Below, one piece after another: positions 18,096-27,550 of a stretch of DNA of 64,000 bases; within the stretch, counting starts at the first letter, position 1, and each line of letters starts with the position of its first letter. Made by a program: the position numbers and the translations under genes. The notes below the pieces were generated by a model. That model saw nothing but the letters and a program-made list of their open reading frames with translations, was not told the origin of the DNA and made no database searches. The DNA comes from SABY01 sp964593705. Its GTDB lineage: Bacteria; Bacteroidota; Bacteroidia; Bacteroidales; 4484-276. The DNA is taken from assembly GCA_964593705.1 (NCBI GenBank), contig CAZQIV010000001.1, positions 62,001-126,000 of the forward strand. The letters are read 5' to 3'.

Positions 18096-20117
18096 TTATT
18101 TTAACTCGGATAAAACGTCTTCATTAACAATTACTGTATATTTCTCTCTTAATTCTTTTATCCAATTTTTTTCGAGATAATTTTGATAATCGGCGGTAAT
18201 AAGGCCACGTGCTTGCGATAATGACTTGGGTTCAGGGGCTACCAACTCTTTAATAATCACCAATCCCGCTTTGCCGTTGATATCGTAAGTAACCGGTAAA
18301 ACACCTTTTACCCATTCCACATTATCAACAAATTCGTTTTCACCCTTCGAGTATTTTTTCTCCTTGATTTTAATTTCCAGTGGTTTTTCATTCACTAAAA
18401 TTGTTTCCAGGTTTTCAACAGTCATCCCGTCTTTTAGCAGATCGTACGATTTTGTAACATCAGCCTCATTCAGTGAGGTGATTAATACAGCATCAACCCT
18501 GTTGCCCCATTTATAATCGCCCTTATGATCTTCATAAAATAATTTGAGCCCGGTAGTATCTTTTATGGCTTTACTCCACACCAGTTGATCGGTAAGTTCG
18601 AAAAGCAGAATACCATCGTGGTATTCTTTTACCAGAGACTTAAACTCGGGATACTGATCTTCGAGACGAGCATCTTCAAACTCGATAACTTTAGCATCAA
18701 CAAAGTCATTAAAAACCTTATCAACAAAAAATTCGATGGTTTCTTTTGAATTGATGGACTGATGCTTTGAAAGGTACTGAGCAAATTCGTCTTGTTTGTA
18801 GTTTTTACCACCAAGGGTAAAGATTTTACTATTCAAGCCATCGGCTTTGCTAACATCCCATTTCCGCTTGTAAACTGACGAATCTACAATACTGTAAAAT
18901 GCTTTAATAGCTTTATCGTATTTTTTGTAGCCTGCATCTTCTTTAATTTTCCTGATGATGGAATTTTTACTCTTGTCTGATCTCTTATCTTTCGACAGGC
19001 TCTGCTTAAGGTCGGCTTTTTCAGTATCGAAAGATCCAACAGGTTTAGTTTCTATAAGTTTTATGATGTGCCAGCCGTAAGTGGTAAGGATTGGCTTTGA
19101 AATCATCCCGGTATCGGCAATTGTTCTTATGCCGTCAATAAAGTCGGGAACCATGCGGTTGCAGCCAAACCAGGGCAATTTTCCGCCATTGTTCGATGAA
19201 CTTTTATCATCGGAGCGTGTTGCGACCATATCGGTCCAATCAGCTCTGTTCTCAAGAGCGGTATAAACGGAGTCAATCCTCACTTTGAGGTTGGCCGAAT
19301 CTTCTGCTGTGGCATCCTGGGGCATTTTCAGGAAAAAGTGTGCTACCTGAACTTTGCCAAGAGCAGGCCTTAGGCTACTTAAGTCGATGAGATGGTATCC
19401 AAATTCAGTTCTTACGGGCATTGAAATTTCACCTTCTTTGAGGCTGTATGATGCATCTTCAAAAGGCAGAACCATATCAAAAACAGTAAAATAACCTATA
19501 TCACCCCTGTTGCCTTTGCGGGCTGGTTGAAATCCCTTTGATGGCATATCGCGTGCTGAAGGATCTTCTGAAACTTCTTCGGCCACTGCATTAAAATCTT
19601 CACCACCTTCAACAATCCTTTTTCTTATTTCCATGGTTTTGTTATAAGCAGCAAGTGTATCATTGGGCGAAGCATACTGGTCGAGGCGAATAAGAATATG
19701 ACTCACCCTCAAATCTTTTTGCTTGCGTTTGTAGGCATCCTGCAACAACTGCGCATTTACTTCTTCGTCAACAAAATAGGGCTTTGCCAGTTGATCGCGA
19801 TAGCCCTTTAGTTCGTTGATAAATGATTTAACGGTGTCGAGCCCTAAAGCTTCAGCTTCTTTTACTTTTAATTTAAAATTGATAAAAAGTTCAAGATATT
19901 CCCCAACAGATTTTTTATCGAGTACTTCACCTTCAACATTGTTTTTTTGATACACGGCAAGAAACTCATCGGTAGTAACCTGCTCATCACCTATGGTAAG
20001 CAATACTTGTGATTTAGATTTCTGTGCATTCAAATTAAAAGAAGAGAAAACGAAAACCAGCAACATTGCCATGAGAAGGCTTTCAATTTTGACTTTGGAA
20101 ATGGTAAATTTTGTCAT
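18096..20117 (-). CDS. large parvulin-type peptidyl-prolyl isomerase, two rotamase domains
   Basis: 673 residues with signal sequence (IESLLMAMLLVFVFSSFNLN). The N-terminal chaperone helices (about 35-125) are followed by two parvulin domains: about 130-255 (LRVSHILIRLD, GNRGDIGYF, TEFGYHLI) and about 260-370 (VQVAHFFLK, NNGGKLPWF, TYGWHIIKL). A long helical C-terminal part (370-673) extends beyond ordinary SurA. It is likely a periplasmic folding factor for outer-membrane or T9SS-exported proteins. It is the first of the three folding-factor genes, about 100 bp after guaB. Confidence 0.9.
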   Translation of the reverse strand: MTKFTISKVKIESLLMAMLLVFVFSSFNLNAQKSKSQVLLTIGDEQVTTDEFLAVYQKNNVEGEVLDKKSVGEYLELFINFKLKVKEAEALGLDTVKSFINELKGYRDQLAKPYFVDEEVNAQLLQDAYKRKQKDLRVSHILIRLDQYASPNDTLAAYNKTMEIRKRIVEGGEDFNAVAEEVSEDPSARDMPSKGFQPARKGNRGDIGYFTVFDMVLPFEDASYSLKEGEISMPVRTEFGYHLIDLSSLRPALGKVQVAHFFLKMPQDATAEDSANLKVRIDSVYTALENRADWTDMVATRSDDKSSSNNGGKLPWFGCNRMVPDFIDGIRTIADTGMISKPILTTYGWHIIKLIETKPVGSFDTEKADLKQSLSKDKRSDKSKNSIIRKIKEDAGYKKYDKAIKAFYSIVDSSVYKRKWDVSKADGLNSKIFTLGGKNYKQDEFAQYLSKHQSINSKETIEFFVDKVFNDFVDAKVIEFEDARLEDQYPEFKSLVKEYHDGILLFELTDQLVWSKAIKDTTGLKLFYEDHKGDYKWGNRVDAVLITSLNEADVTKSYDLLKDGMTVENLETILVNEKPLEIKIKEKKYSKGENEFVDNVEWVKGVLPVTYDINGKAGLVIIKELVAPEPKSLSQARGLITADYQNYLEKNWIKELREKYTVIVNEDVLSELK

Positions 20118-20221
20118 ATCCTGTTTATTAGTTTTAACGATTATGTGTTTTTCGATGAATCAAAGTGATATCAGTTACGTATAAATTTGCTAATTATTTT
20201 CTTTTTAAAGTTTTTCAACAA

Positions 20222-21694
20222 TTAATGTTTGCTGTAATTTGGTGCTTCGCGGGTAATGGTAATATCGTGGGGATGACTTTCGGCGATTCCTGCCGGACTT
20301 ATTTTTATGAATTTTGCCCTTTGTAATTCACTGATATTTGCAGAACCGGTGTAGCCCATCCCTGCTCTTAGCCCGCCCACCATCTGATGAATAATTTCGG
20401 AAAGTGAACCTTTGTAGGGAACCCTGCCAACAATTCCTTCGGGGACAAGTTTCTGAATATCTTCTTCCATATCCTGAAAATAGCGGTCTTTAGAACCCAG
20501 TTGCATAGCTTCGATTGAACCCATGCCGCGATAGGTTTTATATTTCCGGCCTTCAAAAATAATGGTATCGCCAGGCGATTCATCCACGCCTGCAAACAGC
20601 GATCCGGCCATAATTGAATGGGCGCCGGCGGCAATGGCCTTTACAATATCACCGGTGTATCTTATCCCACCATCAGCAATTACAGGCACGTTGCTGTCAT
20701 TAATGGCCTTGGCAACATTATAAACGGCAGTAAGTTGCGGTATTCCAATGCCGGCAATAATACGTGTAGTGCAAATCGAACCCGGCCCTATGCCAACTTT
20801 CACCGCGTTGGCTCCAACTTCTACCAGCTTTCGGGCGGCATCGGCAGTGCCAATATTTCCAACAACAAGTTGAAGGTCAGGGTATTTTCTCCTGATATTC
20901 CTGGTAACATCAATTACGCCTTTGGAATGGCCATGGGCTGTATCAATTACAATGGCATCAACCTGGTATTTCACCAGTTCATCAACGCGTTCCATGGCAT
21001 CGGCACCAACACTAACGGCGGCGGCAACACGCAACCTTCCCCGCTCATCTTTGCAGGCGTTTGGACTGGCTTTAATTTTAATGATGTCCTTGTAGGTAAT
21101 CAGTCCTACGAGTTTGAAATCCTTATCCACCACCGGAAGTTTTTCAATTTTAAACTCCTGGAGAATGTCGGCTGCTTTTTCAAAATCGGTGAATTCGGTG
21201 GTAGTGATCAGGTTCTCTTTAGTCATCACTTCGTAAACAGGCCTTTCCAGATTTCGCTCGAAGCGCAGGTCGCGGTTAGTAACTATTCCTACTAATTTAT
21301 TGGCCTTGCTTACCACCGGAATACCACCAATGCTATACTCTTTCATCAAAGCCAGGGCATCGGCAACCTTAGCTGTTTTATCCAGGGTTATGGGTTCGAG
21401 TATCATTCCGTTTTCGGCACGCTTCACCCTTCTCACTTCATTGGCCTGCTTTTCTACACTCATGTTTTTGTGTAGTACCCCAATACCGCCTTCCTGGGCA
21501 ATGGCAATGGCAAGTTTATGCTCTGTAACGGTATCCATAGCTGCCGAAACTATGGGAATCTTCATGGTAATACCGGAAGTAAACTGTGTGGATAGATCAA
21601 CCTCACGGGGAAGAACTTCGCTATAGTTTGGTAAGAGAAGTACATCATCGTAGGTTAAACCTTCGCCAGTAAATTTATCCTGATATTGAGCCAT
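20222..21694 (-). CDS. guaB: IMP dehydrogenase
   Basis: 490 residues from ATG 21694. A longer frame to 21829 is rejected because a -7 promoter element (TACCTTTG, 21727-21720) lies inside it and because family members begin near DKFTGEGLTYDDVLLLPNYS. A tandem CBS pair lies at about 95-205. The catalytic loop GIGPGSICTTRIIAGIG has its Cys at about 308, followed by the flap with RGMGSIEAMQ. It catalyses NAD-dependent conversion of IMP to XMP, the committing step of guanine nucleotide synthesis, in the cytoplasm. The folding-factor genes follow in the same direction. Confidence 0.97.
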   Translation of the reverse strand: MAQYQDKFTGEGLTYDDVLLLPNYSEVLPREVDLSTQFTSGITMKIPIVSAAMDTVTEHKLAIAIAQEGGIGVLHKNMSVEKQANEVRRVKRAENGMILEPITLDKTAKVADALALMKEYSIGGIPVVSKANKLVGIVTNRDLRFERNLERPVYEVMTKENLITTTEFTDFEKAADILQEFKIEKLPVVDKDFKLVGLITYKDIIKIKASPNACKDERGRLRVAAAVSVGADAMERVDELVKYQVDAIVIDTAHGHSKGVIDVTRNIRRKYPDLQLVVGNIGTADAARKLVEVGANAVKVGIGPGSICTTRIIAGIGIPQLTAVYNVAKAINDSNVPVIADGGIRYTGDIVKAIAAGAHSIMAGSLFAGVDESPGDTIIFEGRKYKTYRGMGSIEAMQLGSKDRYFQDMEEDIQKLVPEGIVGRVPYKGSLSEIIHQMVGGLRAGMGYTGSANISELQRAKFIKISPAGIAESHPHDITITREAPNYSKH

Positions 21695-21719
21695 TTGTAT
21701 CGGTTTTGAAAAATTTGCG

Positions 21720-21727
21720 CAAAGGTA
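21720..21727 (-). promoter_or_regulatory. -7 promoter element of guaB
   Basis: TACCTTTG on the minus strand matches Bacteroidota TAnnTTTG. It lies 26 bp upstream of the guaB ATG. No clear -33 TTTG was found. Confidence 0.6.
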
Positions 21728-21829
21728 AATATTTTGTAATGAATAGCTAAGGCCTTCTACGGTTTTTATTCGATGAAAATAATCGCTGAAAAGTTGAATA
21801 GAAAAATCAAATTCATGCGACTTATCCAT

Positions 21830-22059
21830 CAGCTACATTAAAAAATAAGGTACTACTGCGAATTTAGTGGAAAGTAAAATATTAATAATTTCATAGTTAT
21901 TGGTGATAAAAATTTGTCAGCAGATTCCCGCCTTGCCGTCCGCAGGTGGCCTAACCTAAGGGCGAGGCAGACTTGCCTCGCTGCGAAGCGGGTCTCAGTC
22001 CCCGAAGGGTCGGGATCCCGCACGTGCGGGACTGCACTCCTACAAATGACATGTTTTTG
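21830..22059. other. intergenic DNA between divergent genes
   Basis: No gene. From about 21930 it contains GC-rich fragments with small palindromes such as CGAGGCAGACTTGCCTCG and CCCGCACGTGCGGG (about 22018-22031), apparently debris of the extragenic palindromes that follow. Confidence 0.5.
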
Positions 22060-22265
22060 CAAGCGTCTGGTTCTCAAGAGATTTCTTGCCGCACGTGCGG
22101 CATCGAAATGACACGACCAACGCGGGCAGAGGGGAGAGGGGAATCGGGCGCGAAGCGCCCGATTCCCCTCTCCCAAATCCAAAACCGCGGACGGGGTCAT
22201 TTCGACCAAAATACAAAGCGAAGCGGAGTATTGCCGGGAGAAATCTATTCCCCAATGTCATTACC
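22060..22265. repeat. composite extragenic palindrome, copy 1
   Basis: The core hairpin has arms 22132-22151 and 22155-22174, a perfect 20 bp around GAA. Outside it, AGATTTCTTGCCG and CGAAATGACA on the left mirror GGTCATTTCGACC and GGAGAAATCTATT on the right. The palindrome therefore has two nested levels over about 200 bp. Same family as 11388-11430. Confidence 0.85.
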
Positions 22266-22289
22266 TCATTATGCTCAAAAAATTTGAGT

Positions 22290-22490
22290 GAAGTCTCGAA
22301 ATGACATGGCTTTGGCGGGTTTGTTGGAGTGGGTATAGGCGGGCGCGAAGCGCCCGCTTTCACCCACCCCATTCACAGCCCGGGGCTTTGTCATTTCGAT
22401 GCCGCACGTGCGGCAAGAAATCTATTCCACAATGTCATCTCCTCATTATGCCCAAAAACTTTGGGGTAACTCTCGAAATGACAGTAAAAG
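22290..22490. repeat. composite extragenic palindrome, copy 2
   Basis: The core hairpin is at 22331-22365 (arms match at 13 of 16 positions, loop GAA). Outer arms CTCGAAATGACATGG and TTGTCATTTCGATGCC flank it, and GCCGCACGTGCGGC at about 22401 repeats a word from copy 1. After it, CCACAATGTCATCTCC repeats words found between the two copies, so the whole ~225-bp unit is tandemly duplicated. Confidence 0.8.
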
Positions 22491-22665
22491 TTAAGCAGTT
22501 CAATTTTGATTTAAAAGTTTTGAAAAAAGATTAGAAAAATGATAACATGTTGTTTTTACGCTAATTAAATTAAATCACAATACGCCTCAGCCAATCAGGC
22601 TGTATTATTTTCTATATTTAACAAATACTATTTCATATTTCTGAAAATATCAGATCAAAATACAA

Positions 22666-22673
22666 TATTTTTG
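22666..22673 (+). promoter_or_regulatory. -7 promoter element of the sugar-utilisation block
   Basis: TATTTTTG fits TAnnTTTG, 17 bp before the esterase ATG. A weak -33 candidate (TTTCTG, about 22638) lies 22 bp upstream. Confidence 0.5.
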
Positions 22674-22690
22674 TTTCCAGACTTTTACAA

Positions 22691-23410
22691 ATGAAGACAT
22701 TAAAATTTCAAGCGTTTGTTTTATTGTTTCTCGCACTTTGCGGAAATACATTTTCCCAGCTTAAGCAGGAAGGATTACATTTTTCGAAAGTGGAGACACG
22801 GACTGTTTCGTTTGGATATTTGCTCTATTTGCCCCCCGGGTACGAAGCTGATGGCAGCACAGAATTCCCTTTAATACTTTTCCTTCATGGTTCCGGCGAA
22901 CGCGGCACCGATCTGGAATTGGTGAAGAAAAATGGCCCCCCAAAAGTGGCTGAGGCCATGGAACTTCCTTTTATAATCCTTTCGCCCCAATGCCCCGAAG
23001 TTGTTTGGTGGAATGTTGATGATGTTAAGGTTTTGCTGGATGAAATTATAGCAAATTATCCTGTTGATAAGGATCGTATTTACATCACCGGGCTGAGTAT
23101 GGGCGGATTTGCCACCTGGGATATGATTGTTAAATACCCTGATGTTTTTGCCGCTGCCATTCCGGTTTGCGGGGTAGGCTATCCTTTCCGCCTTGAAGTG
23201 ATCAAAGACCTGCCCATCTGGGCTTTTCACGGACGAAAAGACAATGTAGTCCCGATTGAATACAGCCAAAAAATGGTGGATGCCCTGACTAAAATAAACG
23301 GGAATATCCAATTTACAATTTACCCCGAAGCCAACCATGACTCATGGTCTGAAACCTATAACAATCCTGAAGTTTATGAATGGCTGCTCATGCAGAAGAA
23401 ATCAAAATAA
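22691..23410 (+). CDS. secreted esterase/phospholipase-like alpha/beta hydrolase
   Basis: 239 residues with signal peptide (FQAFVLLFLALCGNTFSQ). The alpha/beta-hydrolase core has the oxyanion region LILFLHGSGERG, the nucleophile elbow GLSMGG (Ser136), an acid in the GRKDNVVP strand and His in EANHDSW. This matches the predicted esterase (COG4099-like) group that removes acyl groups from polysaccharides or peptides. It is the first gene of the carbohydrate block, 20 bp before a GH13 amylase, which suggests de-esterification of a glycan, though the substrate is not shown. It is periplasmic or extracellular. Confidence 0.85.
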   Translation: MKTLKFQAFVLLFLALCGNTFSQLKQEGLHFSKVETRTVSFGYLLYLPPGYEADGSTEFPLILFLHGSGERGTDLELVKKNGPPKVAEAMELPFIILSPQCPEVVWWNVDDVKVLLDEIIANYPVDKDRIYITGLSMGGFATWDMIVKYPDVFAAAIPVCGVGYPFRLEVIKDLPIWAFHGRKDNVVPIEYSQKMVDALTKINGNIQFTIYPEANHDSWSETYNNPEVYEWLLMQKKSK

Positions 23411-23430
23411 CCCAAAAACCTTTTTAAGAT

Positions 23431-25278
23431 ATGAATTTCCGTTATTCAATTGTAGTTTTAATAATCATTTTTAGTCAAAATATTTCTGCTCAAAAAACAA
23501 ACCCTGAAAGAGTTGAACCACCGTTTTGGTGGACAGGAATGAAAAATACAGAACTCCAACTTATGGTTTATGGCGAAAACATATCTGCCACCAAACCTGA
23601 GATTTCTTATGAGGGTCTTTCACTAACTAAAACTTCCAAAGTTGAAAGCCCAAATTATCTTTTCATTGATTTGCTTATAGCCAAAAACACCAAGCCGGGA
23701 AAATTTGAAATTGAGTTTAAAACCGGGGAAAAAACATCTACAACCTACACCTACGAACTTTTGGAAAGAGAACCCGGTTCTGCACAGCGTACGGGATTTA
23801 ACGAAAGCGACATTATTTACCTTGCCTTTCCCGACAGATTTGCAAATGGCGACCCATCCAACGATTCCCAACCCGATATGCTTGAAAAGGCTGACCGATC
23901 CATTCCTGATTCCAGGCATGGCGGCGACTTGCAAGGTGCGATGGATAAACTGGACTATCTGCAAAATTTAGGAATTACGACATTGTGGCTCAATCCGGTG
24001 CTCGAAAATAATCAGGAAACATACTCGTATCATGGTTATGCCATATCTGATTTTTACCGTGTTGACCCGAGGCTGGGAACCAACCAGGATTTTAAAAAGT
24101 TAAATGGCCAACTTCACCAACGCGGGATGAAAGCGGTGATGGACATGGTGTTTAACCATTGTGGCATAGGACACCGGTGGATGAACGACCTCCCTTCGCA
24201 GGACTGGATTAATCAATGGCCGGAATATACGAAGTCGAACTTTAGGGGCGGAACAGTATTCGACCCTTATGCTTCCGATTACGACCGGGATCAGTTTCAA
24301 AGAGGCTGGTTTGATAAAAATATGCCCGACCTCAACCAGCACAACAAATTTTTGATGAATTACCTGATCCAAAATAGTATTTGGTGGATTGAATATGCCG
24401 GACTGGACGGGATCAGGATGGACACCTACCCTTATCCTTTCAAAGAAGAAATGGCGGAGTGGGCAGGAAGAGTAATGAACGAGTATCCCGATTTTTCGAT
24501 TGTTGGCGAAGTATGGATGGGGCAGCCTGCATTTGTAGCTCCCTGGGAAAGCACACCGGCCGTAAAAACCGGGTACAGCTCCAACCTCAATTATGTTTTC
24601 GATTTCCCGATGTATGATGCTTTTAAAGTGGCTTTCAATGAGCAATCAGGCTGGAATGGCGGACTGATAAAATTGTACGATGTGTTGAGCCACGATTTCC
24701 TTTACGGCGATGAAGTAAATATTGTAACCTTTGCCGACAACCACGATGGAAACAGGCTTTTCACGAACCTGAAAGAAAATCTTGCCAGCCAAAAACTGGC
24801 CATGACATTTTTGCTCACCAGCCGTGGAGTTCCCCAAATTTATTATGGTACCGAAATATTAATGACCGGCGATGACAGCAAGGGACATGGAATTATGAGG
24901 AAGGATTTTCCGGGAGGATGGGGTAACGATGAGGCCAATAAATTTGAAGCATCAGGACGAACTGATGATGAAAATGAAGTGTTTGATCATATTACCACAC
25001 TCACAAAATGGCGCAACAGCAATGAAGTAATGCAAAATGGGAAACTCAAACATTTTATCCCCGAAAATAATATGTACGTTTATTTCAGGTATAACGATGA
25101 TGATTTGGTGATGGTAATCCTGAATAATTCGGATCAGGATCAAAAATTGAAAACACAAAAATATATAGAAATGCTGGAAGGCATCAGCTCAGGGAAAAAC
25201 ATCCTGGACGGAGAGATGGTTGATTTAGTGAATTTGCTAATCCCCGCCAAAAACAGCTTTGTCCTCAATCTCAAATAA
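23431..25278 (+). CDS. exported GH13 alpha-amylase/neopullulanase-like
   Basis: 615 residues with signal peptide (YSIVVLIIIFSQNISAQ). An N-terminal Ig-like domain (about 25-115) of the cyclomaltodextrinase type precedes a GH13 barrel. Region I is VMDMVFNHCG. Region II is GLDGIRMDTYPYP with nucleophile Asp331. Region III is FSIVGEVWMG with acid/base Glu360. Region IV is FADNHD with Asp439. A C-terminal beta domain follows. It resembles SusA-type neopullulanases that cut maltodextrins or pullulan in the periplasm. The next gene starts 5 bp after its stop. Confidence 0.92.
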   Translation: MNFRYSIVVLIIIFSQNISAQKTNPERVEPPFWWTGMKNTELQLMVYGENISATKPEISYEGLSLTKTSKVESPNYLFIDLLIAKNTKPGKFEIEFKTGEKTSTTYTYELLEREPGSAQRTGFNESDIIYLAFPDRFANGDPSNDSQPDMLEKADRSIPDSRHGGDLQGAMDKLDYLQNLGITTLWLNPVLENNQETYSYHGYAISDFYRVDPRLGTNQDFKKLNGQLHQRGMKAVMDMVFNHCGIGHRWMNDLPSQDWINQWPEYTKSNFRGGTVFDPYASDYDRDQFQRGWFDKNMPDLNQHNKFLMNYLIQNSIWWIEYAGLDGIRMDTYPYPFKEEMAEWAGRVMNEYPDFSIVGEVWMGQPAFVAPWESTPAVKTGYSSNLNYVFDFPMYDAFKVAFNEQSGWNGGLIKLYDVLSHDFLYGDEVNIVTFADNHDGNRLFTNLKENLASQKLAMTFLLTSRGVPQIYYGTEILMTGDDSKGHGIMRKDFPGGWGNDEANKFEASGRTDDENEVFDHITTLTKWRNSNEVMQNGKLKHFIPENNMYVYFRYNDDDLVMVILNNSDQDQKLKTQKYIEMLEGISSGKNILDGEMVDLVNLLIPAKNSFVLNLK

Positions 25279-25282
25279 AAGC

Positions 25283-27526
25283 ATGAAAAACACAATCAGC
25301 TTTTTTACTTTACTCATTGCCATTATTATTTGGCCGGCAAGCCTTTTTTCGCAACTCAATTTCCCGGACGATGAAGAAATTTTCCGTGATGATGTGGTGG
25401 GTAGGGTTGACATCCTAATCAATCCCGATACCTTACAATGGATTTATGAAAATGTAGAAAGTAATTTAGAATGGCATGCTATTTTTATTTTCGATAATGG
25501 AACCATCCACGACACCATCGAAAATATTGGTTTCAGGCTACGGGGAAATACTTCACGGGAATCTGCAAAAAAATCCTTTAAGGTTTCGTTCAACACTTTC
25601 GAGAGTGGCCGTAAATACCATGGTGTAGAAAAAATGAACCTCAATGGCGAACACAACGATCCATCCGTTGCACGGTCGAAAATATGCTGGGATCTTTGCC
25701 GCAGTTTCGAAATTCCTGCTTCTCGTTCAAATTACATGAGAGTTTACATCAACGGCGACTTTTACGGAGTTTACATTAATGTTGAGCATGTGGACGAAGA
25801 ATTTGTGGACAAGCGTTTTAACAATCAGGATGGCAATCTTTACAAATGTCTTTGGCCGGCCGATTTAAACTATCTTGGCAGTGACCCCGATCTGTATAAG
25901 TTTACTATGGGCAGCCGCCGTACCTACGACCTGAAAACCAACACAGAAGTAGATGATTACGCTGATATTGCCCATTTTATTGATGTGCTGAATAATACAC
26001 CACTCGATGACCTGCCCTGCGAATTGGAGAAAATATTTAATGTGCAGGATTATTTGAAAGTGATGGCTATGGACGTGTTTACTGCCAACTGGGACGGCTA
26101 CATTTATAACAAAAACAACTTTTACCTCTACCATAATCCGGAGACTGACAAAATTGAATTTTTGCCCTACGACCTCGACAATACTCTTGGTATTGATTGG
26201 TTTAGCATTGATTGGGGCACGAGAGATATTTACAATTGGGGCCACGATAATGAATACCGCCCATTGTACGAGCGGTTGATGGAGGTTCAAAAATACCGCG
26301 ATTGGTATTCATGGTATTTTTCACAAATTATGGAATTGATGAATCCGGATACTTATTTTTCCCGCATCAACCAAATCAGGGATCAGATTTACCCATACAT
26401 CCAAAATGATGATTATTACACTTATGATTACGGGTTCACCCCTCAGGATTTTCTGGATTCCTACGAAACCGGGCTTGGATCGCATGTTCCTTATGGATTA
26501 AAAGAATACATCACCGCTCGTTACAATGCTGCAAACAATCAACTCGACCTTAACAATATTCAGCCTATTGTAAATTATTTAAAAGCTGAACATAGTGGCC
26601 CGGGCAGCATGATGGAAGTCCAGGTTTATGTATTTGATGATGAAGAAAATATATCTGCCGGTTTATTATTCAACATTAATGATGCAGGATGGGAAAGTAT
26701 TGCGATGTCTGCTTTTGAAGGTGGTAAATTTGCCGGGCAGTTTCAAATTCCGGCAGGCGAATCCAATGTGCTTTACCAGGTTGAAGCAAACGACTTTTCG
26801 GGAAATTCGACAATCTACCCATGCGAGCCCATAGAAATTAATTTTGCCCCGGGAGAAAATTATCTGCTTTACATCAACGAGTTTTTGGCCAGCAATGCTA
26901 CCACCAATGTTGATGAAGCCGGCGAATACGATGACTGGCTCGAAGTTTATAATGCTGGCGCCGATCCGGTTTGGCTGGGCGACAAATATTTATCAGATAA
27001 CCTGGGTAATCCTGACAAATGGCAGTTCCCCGATTACACTATTCAACCGGATGAATATCTGCTGGTGTGGTGCGATGAAGATCAGGATCAGGGCTCATTT
27101 CATACCAACTTTAAAATTTCGGCAAGCGGAGAGGAACTTGGCCTTTTCGATAGCGAAGCCACGGGCTATGCTGTGATTGATCAAATTATTTTTGATGAGC
27201 AACAAACCGACATTTCCTTTGGGCGTGACCCCGATGCAGGTGATAACTGGATTTTTTACGAGGATCCAACACCGGGCATTAGCAACCTGTTAAGCGCTAC
27301 AGTCGAAAATATTAAACAGGAGAAGGTTTTGTCAGCATATCCCAATCCAGTTGTTGGAAACACCTTGCGTCTGAATAAAATATCAGATATTAAAATCTAC
27401 TCCATCGCCGGACAAGTGCTTGTTGATCAGAGTCAGACAAAACAAATTTCCATCGAGATTTTGCCGGCAGGATTGTATTTCATCAAAACCAACAAAGGAG
27501 AAGTCATCAAATTTATAAAACAATAA
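25283..27526 (+). CDS. CotH kinase-like protein with lamin-tail domain and T9SS sorting domain
   Basis: 747 residues from ATG 25283, just after the amylase stop; the earlier ATG at 25259 would overlap that gene. The signal sequence is TISFFTLLIAIIIWPASLFS. A CotH domain spans about 45-420 (GFRLRGNTSRESAKKSFKVS, FYGVYINVEHVDEEFV, FLPYDLDNTLG). A lamin-tail domain spans about 535-660 (LYINEFLASNATT, DDWLEVYNAG). A T9SS tail spans about 680-747 (SAYPNPVVGNTLRLN, LPAGLYFI). CotH-family kinases phosphorylate proteins, but kinase activity is not shown here. Its place between amylase and sugar transporter is unusual and suggests a surface role in glycan use. Confidence 0.9.
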   Translation: MKNTISFFTLLIAIIIWPASLFSQLNFPDDEEIFRDDVVGRVDILINPDTLQWIYENVESNLEWHAIFIFDNGTIHDTIENIGFRLRGNTSRESAKKSFKVSFNTFESGRKYHGVEKMNLNGEHNDPSVARSKICWDLCRSFEIPASRSNYMRVYINGDFYGVYINVEHVDEEFVDKRFNNQDGNLYKCLWPADLNYLGSDPDLYKFTMGSRRTYDLKTNTEVDDYADIAHFIDVLNNTPLDDLPCELEKIFNVQDYLKVMAMDVFTANWDGYIYNKNNFYLYHNPETDKIEFLPYDLDNTLGIDWFSIDWGTRDIYNWGHDNEYRPLYERLMEVQKYRDWYSWYFSQIMELMNPDTYFSRINQIRDQIYPYIQNDDYYTYDYGFTPQDFLDSYETGLGSHVPYGLKEYITARYNAANNQLDLNNIQPIVNYLKAEHSGPGSMMEVQVYVFDDEENISAGLLFNINDAGWESIAMSAFEGGKFAGQFQIPAGESNVLYQVEANDFSGNSTIYPCEPIEINFAPGENYLLYINEFLASNATTNVDEAGEYDDWLEVYNAGADPVWLGDKYLSDNLGNPDKWQFPDYTIQPDEYLLVWCDEDQDQGSFHTNFKISASGEELGLFDSEATGYAVIDQIIFDEQQTDISFGRDPDAGDNWIFYEDPTPGISNLLSATVENIKQEKVLSAYPNPVVGNTLRLNKISDIKIYSIAGQVLVDQSQTKQISIEILPAGLYFIKTNKGEVIKFIKQ

Positions 27527-27550
27527 TCAAAATATAATACATCTGAGCGT

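Noticed and set aside
20222..21829. 535-residue version of guaB
   Set aside because: The 45 extra residues lie upstream of the promoter element and do not resemble IMP dehydrogenase.
21853..22534. Several 60-118 codon frames on both strands
   Set aside because: All fall in the composite palindromes and reflect their GC-rich inverted repeats, not genes.
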